From Methanoregula sp. UBA276 (GTDB taxonomy: Archaea; Halobacteriota; Methanomicrobia; Methanomicrobiales; Methanospirillaceae): a stretch of DNA of 12,927 nt. The notes beneath the pieces were generated by a model, which saw only the letters and a program-made list of their open reading frames with translations, was not told where the DNA came from and did not search any database. The first letter of the stretch is position 1, and each line of letters opens with the position of its first letter. Made by a program: the position numbers and the translations under genes. This document shows, piece after piece, positions 6,596 through 12,466 of this stretch. The stretch lies in NCBI GenBank assembly GCA_002508495.1, contig DANA01000134.1, forward strand, positions 1 through 12,927, in the 5' to 3' direction.

Positions 6596-8326
6596 ATTAC
6601 GAAACCAACCGGTAAGCCCAGACCTGCGCGTGCAGGAAAATCCGAGTTTGAAAAAGTCCCCTCCGGCATAAAAGGCCTCGACGAAATAACCAATGGAGGC
6701 CTGCCCAGGGGCCGGCCTGCGCTCGTCAGTGGCGGACCCGGGTGCGGGAAGACCCTTTTTGCGATGGAGTTCATCGCCCGGGGGATCATCGATTACAACG
6801 AGCCCGGTGTCTTCATTGCGTTCGAGGAGAAGATCGACGACCTGAAGAAGAACTTCACTTCGCTCGGTTTCGATCTCGAAGACCTGGTGAAGAAGAAGAA
6901 ACTCGTTCTCGACCACATCACCATCGACCGTACCGAGATCGAGGAGACCGGCGAGTATGATCTCGAAGGTCTCTTCATAAGGCTCGGCGCGATGATCGAC
7001 GAGGTCGGCGCCAGGCGTGTGGCCATCGACACGCTCGAAGCCATCTTCTCCGGCTTTGCCAACGAGGCCATCCTTCGGTCGGAACTCCGCAGGCTCTTCC
7101 TCTGGCTCAAGGACCGGGGCATCACCGCGGTTGTCACAGGTGAACGTGGCGACCGGACGATCACCAAGTACGGGCTCGAAGAGTATGTCGCGGACTGCGT
7201 AATCACCCTCGACCACCGGGTCACCAACCAGATCGCGACCCGGCGGCTGCGGGTCGTCAAGTACCGGGGCAGCATCCACGGCACTGATGAATACCCTTTC
7301 CTCATCAGCAGCGACGGCATCTCGGTTCTCCCCATCACCACGATGTCGCTCACCCACGTCGCATCGAGCGAGCGTATAGCCACCGGCATCCCCCGGCTCG
7401 ACACGATGCTTGGGGCAAAAGGGTTCTACCGGGGGTCGTCGATCCTTGTATCGGGACAGGCAGGGACCGGCAAGACGAGCATCGCCGCAACATTCGTCAA
7501 CGCCGCGTGCAAGCGGGGCGAGAGGTGCCTCCTCTTCATCTTTGAAGAATCCGAGAGCCAGTTTATCCGGAACATGAAGTCCATCGGGATGGACTTCGAG
7601 CCGTGGATCAAAAAAGGACTCCTGAAATTCCATGCAGTCCGGCCGACTGCGTACAGCCTGGAAATGCACCTCTCGATGATGATCAAACTTATCGACGAGT
7701 TCAAGCCCCGGGTAATTGCCGTAGACCCCATCTCAAACCTTTATCCAATTGGCGACGATGTGCAGGTCCGCTCGATGATGATGCGGCTCATCGACTATGC
7801 AAAATCCCTCCAGATCACCGGACTGTTTACCAACCTCTCAAATGATTCCTCTTCCGAGGCCTTCAGCTTAGAGCCGACCCAGACAGCCGTCTCCTCCCTG
7901 ATGGACGCGTGGCTCATCCTTAAGAATATCGAGGGGAACGGTGAGCGCAACCGGGTCTTCTCCATCATCAAGTCACGGGGGATGGCGCACTCAAACCAGC
8001 TCCGCGAGTTCGTCCTCTCTGATAAGGGCATTGAACTCCTTGACCTGTACAAGGGCACGGAGGGAGTCCTCTTCGGCTCTGCCCGGATGGCGCAGCAGAG
8101 CCGCGAAGTTTCCGACCGGCTCCTGAGGAACGAAGAGATCGAGCGGAAACAGCGCGAGCTCGACAGTAAGAGGCTGGTCATGGAGAACGAGATCGCCCTT
8201 CTCAGGGCCAGGTTTGCCCGTGAGGAAGACGAGATGAAGACCGTCATCGGGCAGGACATGTACCGGGAGAAAGTGGCCGCGACCGCGATGAAGGAGATCT
8301 CCGTCCAGCGGAAGGCAGACCGGTGA
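6596..8326 (+). CDS. kaiC: KaiC-like double-domain ATPase, ATT start
   Basis: A 576-residue KaiC-family protein with two RecA-like domains. In cyanobacteria KaiC is the hexameric ATPase and autokinase at the core of the circadian clock; archaeal versions are probably timing or signalling hubs. Domain 1 has Walker A GGPGCGKT (46-53), the Glu77-Glu78 pair in IAFEEKID, and Walker B Asp145 in RRVAIDT. Domain 2 has Walker A GQAGTGKT (287-294), Glu317-Glu318 and Walker B Asp377. SS at 433-434 aligns with the phosphorylated Ser431/Thr432 of Synechococcus KaiC. A charged coiled coil of about 75 residues follows from about 497. The first P-loop is in frame but no ATG, GTG or TTG lies upstream of it. 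ATT at 6596 has GGAG seven bases before it and puts the P-loop Lys at residue 52, as in Synechococcus. Starting at ATG 6764 would delete the P-loop. It leads a six-gene same-strand run. Confidence 0.93.
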   Translation: MTKPTGKPRPARAGKSEFEKVPSGIKGLDEITNGGLPRGRPALVSGGPGCGKTLFAMEFIARGIIDYNEPGVFIAFEEKIDDLKKNFTSLGFDLEDLVKKKKLVLDHITIDRTEIEETGEYDLEGLFIRLGAMIDEVGARRVAIDTLEAIFSGFANEAILRSELRRLFLWLKDRGITAVVTGERGDRTITKYGLEEYVADCVITLDHRVTNQIATRRLRVVKYRGSIHGTDEYPFLISSDGISVLPITTMSLTHVASSERIATGIPRLDTMLGAKGFYRGSSILVSGQAGTGKTSIAATFVNAACKRGERCLLFIFEESESQFIRNMKSIGMDFEPWIKKGLLKFHAVRPTAYSLEMHLSMMIKLIDEFKPRVIAVDPISNLYPIGDDVQVRSMMMRLIDYAKSLQITGLFTNLSNDSSSEAFSLEPTQTAVSSLMDAWLILKNIEGNGERNRVFSIIKSRGMAHSNQLREFVLSDKGIELLDLYKGTEGVLFGSARMAQQSREVSDRLLRNEEIERKQRELDSKRLVMENEIALLRARFAREEDEMKTVIGQDMYREKVAATAMKEISVQRKADR

Positions 8327-8355
8327 TTTCCCGGACCTCGGAGGATCTGAACCCC

Positions 8356-8718
8356 ATGAAAGAACGGGCTGAAACATCCGGCAGGGGAGTGGCGGATTCT
8401 GCCGATCTCCGACTCCGTGTCGCTCACAGGAAACCCAACCGTCTCACCGCGTACGCGAACAGAACGATGATCGGCAAAGCGTTCTTCCCAAAAAAATACC
8501 GGTTAACCGTGATCGATCTGCTAAAAAAGCCCCGGTTCCGCACGAAGCGGGGATATCACTGCCGTTTTGACCATGAGGTGGATCCAGGGATCCCGAAAAG
8601 CCGGAAGATCATCGGGATGCTCTCGGATACAAAAAAAGTCCGTGAAGAACTCAACCTGACGGGAAACGAAGGAAATTTCTGTAATACCGGAAGAATTGCG
8701 ACAGGCATCGCACAATAA
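8356..8718 (+). CDS. Degenerate KaiB-like protein (kaiB1)
   Basis: A 120-residue KaiB relative. LRLRVAHRKPNRLTAYANRT and YRLTVIDLLKKP match the first half of KaiB with the same spacing as kaiB2, and KIIGMLSDTKKV matches the second half. The stretch between them (TKRGYHCRFDHEVD) does not look like KaiB. The missing motif is present in another frame: 8552-8578 reads DITAVLTMR, matching the KaiB IIAVPTLIR region. Two compensating frameshifts have therefore scrambled the central segment while keeping the reading frame open. ATG 8356 follows GGAGGATC by about 11 bases. A GTG at 8323 overlapping the kaiC stop would add 11 residues and has a poorer SD. The C-terminal 25 residues are also atypical. 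It may be a decaying copy, a diverged subunit or a sequence error. Confidence 0.75.
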   Translation: MKERAETSGRGVADSADLRLRVAHRKPNRLTAYANRTMIGKAFFPKKYRLTVIDLLKKPRFRTKRGYHCRFDHEVDPGIPKSRKIIGMLSDTKKVREELNLTGNEGNFCNTGRIATGIAQ

Positions 8719-8730
8719 GGAGGTAATTAC

Positions 8731-9060
8731 ATGCCAACAATGCCAAAAACCAACCGGAAGGAGAAGCAAGGAGAGCCTGACGCCTGCGCATGGATACTGC
8801 GCCTGTACGTTGCCGGCCAGACCCCGAATTCACTGACCGCGTTTGATAATCTCAAGAAGATCTGCGCTGAACATCTTGACTGCTGCTACAAGATAGAGGT
8901 CATCGACCTGATCCAGAACCCCCAGCTCGCAAAGGACCACCAGATCATCGCTGTCCCGACCCTGATCCGGAATCTCCCGACACCGGTCAAGAAGATCATC
9001 GGGAACCTCTCCAACACGGAAAAAGTCCTCGTCGGCCTCGACCTGCGGAAGGTGGAGTAA
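8731..9060 (+). CDS. kaiB: KaiB-like protein (kaiB2), canonical
   Basis: A 109-residue KaiB. In cyanobacteria KaiB switches from a homotetramer fold to a thioredoxin-like monomer that binds KaiC and times its dephosphorylation. The sequence is strongly KaiB-like: LRLYVAGQTPNSLTAFDN (23-40), YKIEVIDLIQNPQLA, IIAVPTLIRNLPTPVKKIIG and LSNTEKVLVGLDL. Length and motif order match cyanobacterial KaiB except for about 20 extra charged residues at the N-terminus. The ATG at 8731 follows a near-perfect AAGGAGGT, the best SD in the operon, so this copy is probably well translated. It starts 12 bases after kaiB1, and kaiB3 begins one base after its stop codon. Of the three copies it is the best candidate for the true partner of the adjacent KaiC. 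Confidence 0.93.
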   Translation: MPTMPKTNRKEKQGEPDACAWILRLYVAGQTPNSLTAFDNLKKICAEHLDCCYKIEVIDLIQNPQLAKDHQIIAVPTLIRNLPTPVKKIIGNLSNTEKVLVGLDLRKVE

Positions 9061-9061
9061 C

Positions 9062-9478
9062 GTGGCAACCGCACATGCACAAAAAAAAGCAACCGTGAAG
9101 ACGGCAACGAAGGCTGCGGTGAAAAACACCGCGAAGACGACGACAAAGACAAAAGGCGACGTGACCTCCGAGTACGAGGCAGCACTTGAACAGCAAAAGT
9201 CCGGAAAATACGTACTCCGGCTCTACATCGCGGGTAACAACCTCCGTTCACAGAGGGCAGTAGAGAACGTGCAGAAGATCTGCGAGGAGTACCTGAAGGG
9301 GCGGTACACGCTCGAGGTTGTCGACATCTACCAGGACCATTCGAGGAACCCGGTCGATCTCGTGCTCGCCGCCCCGACGCTTGTCAGGAAACTGCCGCTC
9401 CCCCTGCGGCGGGTTATCGGCGATATGACAAGGAAAGAGAAAGTGCTTGTCGGCCTCGACCTCGTATCACGGACCTGA
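9062..9478 (+). CDS. KaiB-like protein with basic N-terminal tail (kaiB3)
   Basis: A 138-residue KaiB paralogue. The KaiB domain runs from about residue 49 (KYVLRLYIAGNN) through YTLEVVDIYQDHSRNP to LAAPTLVRKLPLPLRRVIGDMTRKEKVLVGLDL. Before it is a tail of about 48 residues; residues 8-31 are almost only Lys, Ala, Thr and Val, resembling the tails of histone H1-like or HU-like proteins, and a short acidic helix (SEYEAALEQQ) follows. Such a tail could bind nucleic acid or an acidic partner (inference). The start is GTG at 9062, one base after the kaiB2 stop; GGTGGAG lies just upstream, inside the end of kaiB2, which suggests translational coupling. The next ATG lies well inside the KaiB domain, so GTG is the only sensible start. 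The NxxLRSQ segment replaces the usual TPNS near the first strand. Confidence 0.88.
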   Translation: MATAHAQKKATVKTATKAAVKNTAKTTTKTKGDVTSEYEAALEQQKSGKYVLRLYIAGNNLRSQRAVENVQKICEEYLKGRYTLEVVDIYQDHSRNPVDLVLAAPTLVRKLPLPLRRVIGDMTRKEKVLVGLDLVSRT

Positions 9479-9487
9479 ACGATTCTT

Positions 9488-11149
9488 ATGGCAAAAGACT
9501 CCGGCGCCAAAAATGGGACAAAAAACGAGAACGAGAGTCTCAGGACAGAACTCGCTGAGCTCCGCAACAAGGTCCGGGAGCTCGAGGAGACTCTCGACGC
9601 CATCCATTCGGGGGAAGTAGACGCCATCATCGTTACAGATTCGGATGGCAGTAAGGTCTTCACTCTCGAAGGGGCCGACCACCCGTATCGTGCGCTTGTA
9701 GAGAACATAAGGGAAGGAGCCCTCACCCTCTCCCGTACCGGCACGATCCTGTACACCAACAGACAGTTCGCCGAAATGACAGATCTCCCCGCTGATACCG
9801 TGGTGGGTATGCCCCTCCTCGATTTGGTCTGCCCGGATTACCATCTCCGGATGGAGCGGGCTTTAAAGGAGATCCTCATGAAACCCTGCAGGAGCCGGGT
9901 CAGGATCCAACGCGGTAAAGGATCCCTGCCGGTCACCATATCGATGAACCCGCTCACCGCGGACGAGGACACGAAGATAAGTGTCGTTGTCACTGACCGG
10001 AGGAAGGATGAAGAGCGGCTCCAGATGCAGGCACGCATGCTCGATGCGGTTGGGGATGCCGTTATCGCGGCCGATACCCACAACAAGATCATCTACTGGA
10101 ACGATGCTGCAACCAGGACGTACGGCTGGACCCCAAAAGAAGTCATCGGGCACGACAATAATGAGATCGCCACCCCGAAGATCCCGCATGAGGGGGCACG
10201 GGAGATCGCGGACCGGCTTAAGAAAGGCGAGACCTGTTCCGGTGAATACATGGTGAAGCACCGGGATGGCCACGAGTTCCCTGTCTATGCGAGCAATGCC
10301 CCGATCTTCGATGGCAACGGGAAGCTCATCGCGATCATCGGCGTGAGCCATGATATCAGCCAGAGAAAGCGGCTGGATGACGAGCTGAGGCAAAAGCACG
10401 AGGATCTCAACGCCGCAAACGAGAAGATCACAGAAAACCAGGAAAAACTCCGGCAGAATATCGAAGAGCTGACGAGGCGCGAAGCTCAGCTCAGCGATAC
10501 CCTTGCGGAAAAAGAGATTCTCCTCTTCGAGATTCACCACCGCGTCAAGAACAACCTGACCGCGTTCATTTCCCTGCTCAGCCTTGAAGGATCGTACGAT
10601 GACACTCCCGCAGGGCAGGCACTTAAAAAAGATCTCCAGAACCGGGCACGCAGCATGGCACTCATTCACGATACCCTGTATAAGACACGTAAATTTTCCG
10701 AAGTGGACATGAACGTGTACCTCTCCACCCTTGTAGGGCAGATTGTCAGCAGTTACCCGTCCCCGAAATCATTCCGGACTATGATTGAGGTAAATGGGAT
10801 CTCTCTTGATCTTACCCGTGCCACACCCTGCGGTCTGATCGTCAACGAACTGGTGACCAACTCCCTGAAGTATGCGTTCCCCCCGGAAATGATAACCTGC
10901 CAGGTGGACAAGGAAGATCCCTGTATCATTGGGATCCAAATGACGAAGGATGGCGGGGGCTACCTCATGAAAGTCTTCGACAACGGTATCGGGCTGCCAG
11001 CCGGATTCAACTCCCGGTCTGCAAAAACACTCGGGCTGAAACTCGTACATTTTCTTGCAAAGCACCAGATGCGGGCAACTATTGAGGTCAATACGGTGAA
11101 AGGTACGGAATTTGTGTTCCGGTTCAAGGAACGAGATCCGGGTCTGTGA
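9488..11149 (+). CDS. PAS-PAS sensor histidine kinase (HisKA_2)
   Basis: A 553-residue cytoplasmic sensor kinase without membrane segments. A short N-terminal coiled coil (15-40, ending in ETLDAIHSGEVDAI) leads into PAS1 (about 62-170) and PAS2 (about 180-290; VGDAVIAADTHNKIIYWNDAATR), closing with VSHDISQRKR. A coiled coil (about 290-345) connects to the HisKA_2 dimerisation helix EIHHRVKNNL; His351 aligns with the phosphorylated His of this class. The HATPase domain follows with the N box NELVTNSLKYAF (Asn453, Asn457 region), the G1 box DNGIGLP (498-504) and TLGLKLV. Such kinases sense cytoplasmic ligands or redox state through PAS domains and pass phosphate to a receiver. It starts nine bases after kaiB3 and ends two bases before a receiver gene. 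This placement suggests an output or input arm of the Kai proteins, analogous to SasA, but it lacks SasA's KaiB-like sensor domain. Confidence 0.93.
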   Translation: MAKDSGAKNGTKNENESLRTELAELRNKVRELEETLDAIHSGEVDAIIVTDSDGSKVFTLEGADHPYRALVENIREGALTLSRTGTILYTNRQFAEMTDLPADTVVGMPLLDLVCPDYHLRMERALKEILMKPCRSRVRIQRGKGSLPVTISMNPLTADEDTKISVVVTDRRKDEERLQMQARMLDAVGDAVIAADTHNKIIYWNDAATRTYGWTPKEVIGHDNNEIATPKIPHEGAREIADRLKKGETCSGEYMVKHRDGHEFPVYASNAPIFDGNGKLIAIIGVSHDISQRKRLDDELRQKHEDLNAANEKITENQEKLRQNIEELTRREAQLSDTLAEKEILLFEIHHRVKNNLTAFISLLSLEGSYDDTPAGQALKKDLQNRARSMALIHDTLYKTRKFSEVDMNVYLSTLVGQIVSSYPSPKSFRTMIEVNGISLDLTRATPCGLIVNELVTNSLKYAFPPEMITCQVDKEDPCIIGIQMTKDGGGYLMKVFDNGIGLPAGFNSRSAKTLGLKLVHFLAKHQMRATIEVNTVKGTEFVFRFKERDPGL

Positions 11150-11151
11150 TC

Positions 11152-11523
11152 ATGAAAGAGCCATCAATTCTTATCGTCGAGGATGAAGGTCTCATAGCAC
11201 TCCACCTCCAGGAATTACTGGGAAAGTGCGGATACAATGTACTGGATCCGGTCCCCTGCGGGGAGGACGCGATTGAATACGTGAATGCCTTTCCCCACCC
11301 GGATCTTATCCTCATGGATATCAGCCTCGACGGTAAACTTGACGGCATCGAGACCGCCCGGGAAATACAGAAACGTTTTGATATCCCGGTCATTTTTCTC
11401 ACGGCGCACATTGAGGCAACCCAGCTCGCCAGAGCGGAGAGTCTGGCATCCTACACGTTCCTTGGAAAACCGTTCATCCAGTCCGAACTTATCTCGGCAA
11501 TTAAGAAGGCGCTGGGCCGGTAA
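11152..11523 (+). CDS. Single-domain response regulator
   Basis: A 123-residue stand-alone receiver protein. All signature residues are present: acidic Glu10-Asp11 in ILIVEDEG, the phosphorylated Asp56 in LILMDISLDG, Thr84 in IFLTAH and Lys106 in GKPF. There is no output domain, so it must act by protein contact or as a phosphate relay rather than by binding DNA directly. The ATG at 11152 has TGTGAT just upstream, a match to the archaeal SD. A GTG at 11146 overlapping the kinase stop would add two residues. It is the last gene of the kai run, and its closest partner is the adjacent HisKA_2 kinase. A T5 tract at 11562-11566 may end the transcript. Confidence 0.93.
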   Translation: MKEPSILIVEDEGLIALHLQELLGKCGYNVLDPVPCGEDAIEYVNAFPHPDLILMDISLDGKLDGIETAREIQKRFDIPVIFLTAHIEATQLARAESLASYTFLGKPFIQSELISAIKKALGR

Positions 11524-11692
11524 TATACCGGGTGCTGCAAATGTTCGGCAAAACGGGGGATTTTTAAGGAGAATCTCACTTCCCGGTCCCGGGTCCTCTT
11601 CATCGTGCGAGCGAGCACTGAGCGTTAAGCACTGGTTGAGTCCACAGAATCGAACACGATGCTGGGCAGGGGGTTGGGAGCAGGACAGGGGC

Positions 11693-11857
11693 ATGACAGG
11701 TATCTTTTCTGACAAAGATGATCGGGCAGATGGATTTTACGAGATGCCACATGGGGGAGGGGAGAAAGAGCGCATCGTTGAGCCGGTCCAGGAATGGTGC
11801 GGGTGCAAAAAAAGGTTCACGATGCGGGGCGGCGATAAAGGAATCGCGTACGGGTGA
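11693..11857 (+). CDS. Doubtful 54-residue small protein with CxC motif
   Basis: A short plus-strand frame from ATG 11693 to a stop at 11855-11857. The translation is charged and of balanced composition (MTGIFSDKDDRADGFYEM at the start), with EWCGCKKRF near residue 34-42, which resembles half of a metal-binding knuckle. The upstream sequence GGACAGGGGC is only a weak SD, and no TATA box is evident nearby. I do not recognise a family. It could be a real small protein cotranscribed with the kai operon or a chance frame; the latter is somewhat more likely. Confidence 0.22.
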   Translation: MTGIFSDKDDRADGFYEMPHGGGEKERIVEPVQEWCGCKKRFTMRGGDKGIAYG

Positions 11858-11993
11858 GTCCGGAGTGGGCCCTTCACCGAACATTCGATGCGATATACGC
11901 GTTGAAGGGGCAGTGCATTCCGGTTACTGGATTATTTTTTAAATCCGTGCGCACTAAAATACCGCATACCGGAACGGAATGTAATAAGAGAGG

Positions 11994-11998
11994 AAAAA
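11994..11998 (-). terminator. T5 tract after tRNA-Leu
   Basis: Five T residues on the minus strand follow directly after the discriminator base of the tRNA, a typical archaeal termination signal. Confidence 0.45.
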
Positions 11999-12081
11999 TG
12001 GGAGGAATGGGATTCGAACCCATGAACCACTAAGGACCGGATCTTAAGTCCGGCGGAGTTGGCCAGCTTTCCTATCCTCCC
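11999..12081 (-). tRNA. tRNA-Leu (anticodon TAA)
   Basis: A complete 83-base type II tRNA folds on the minus strand. The acceptor is GGGAGGA (12075-12081) with TCCTCCC (12000-12006), and A is the discriminator (11999). The D-stem is GGA/TCC with the loop GGCC core. The anticodon stem CCGGA/TCCGG encloses the loop CTTAAGA, giving anticodon TAA (12044-12046), which reads UUA and UUG. A 13-base variable arm follows, as expected for leucine. The T-arm is ATGGG-TTCGAAT-CCCAT. CCA is not encoded and no intron is seen. The D-stem GGA/TCC differs from the GCC/GGC common in archaeal tRNA-Leu but pairs perfectly. Confidence 0.96.
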
Positions 12082-12110
12082 TCTGCCACGTATACGGGTT
12101 TTCCCGGTGA

Positions 12111-12153
12111 GGTCTTAAGTCCAGCGCCATTGCCCGGTCTTTGCTGCCCCCGC
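12111..12153 (-). pseudogene. Probable 5'-half remnant of a tRNA-Leu
   Basis: On the minus strand, 12153 down to 12111 reads like the first half of a typical archaeal tRNA-Leu: acceptor strand GCGGGGG (12147-12153), CA, a D-arm starting GCAAAGACCGGGC and ending ATGGC, then GC, CTGGA and the anticodon loop CTTAAGA (12113-12119, anticodon TAA). After the loop the expected TCCAG is replaced by CCTCA, and no variable arm, T-arm or 3' acceptor follows. It lies 30 bases upstream of the intact tRNA-Leu and has the same anticodon and orientation. This suggests a truncated tRNA copy, perhaps left by recombination at a tRNA gene. Confidence 0.5.
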
Positions 12154-12466
12154 AAGGAGAGAAGATCCAATTGTTTCGCACGGGGTGACCGGAAAGAGAA
12201 TTGCTGTTTTCCCGGATTCACTCGCGCTTTATACAATTGACCGTTCCCCATAAAAAAAGAATTGCGCGTTCGATCGAGCCCGCGCGGGGATGGGTAAAAG
12301 GGCCGGTATTCATGATTTTTTGTTCTCGATTCGGACCTGAATGAACCATGGTATTTCCTTTCACCGGAATTTCAGGGGCAACCATCCGGGTCCCCATCAC
12401 AAGATACAGTTATTTGAGGTTGCAGGGGCAGACTAGTGTGGACGTACCCGAAAGGATGGATTCAGC
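12154..12466. other. Intergenic stretch before the PP-loop gene
   Basis: No gene that I can support. Two CAATTG motifs (12168-12173 and 12234-12239) flank a segment with a TATA-like CTTTATAC at 12228-12235, and short A-runs and T-runs occur at 12254 and 12316. A 60-residue minus-strand frame at 12218-12400 has no family resemblance and no SD that I can identify. Confidence 0.4.

Larger units (their letters stand above)
11524..11998. other. Gap between the receiver gene and tRNA-Leu
   Basis: No convincing gene. The stretch holds a T5 tract soon after the receiver stop (11562-11566), a possible 54-residue ORF at 11693-11857, and a near-palindromic GGATT-T6-AATCC motif (11929-11946), which may terminate leftward or rightward transcripts. 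Other open frames are low-complexity Arg/Ser/Gly-rich translations. Confidence 0.5.

Noticed and set aside
6518..7669. A 383-codon minus-strand open frame opposite kaiC
   Set aside because: It is a coding shadow of kaiC, whose motifs on the plus strand are unambiguous; the minus translation is Asp/Glu/Gly-rich without domains.
8731..9478. Tandem kaiB copies as a possible recent duplication or repeat array
   Set aside because: The copies differ strongly at nucleotide and residue level, so they are old paralogues, not a repeat element.
9863..10669. A 268-codon minus-strand open frame opposite the sensor kinase
   Set aside because: It overlaps the PAS2, HisKA_2 and coiled-coil coding sequence; no motifs on the minus strand.
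12218..12400. A 60-codon minus frame before the PP-loop gene
   Set aside because: No SD or family resemblance; a chance frame in an intergenic stretch.
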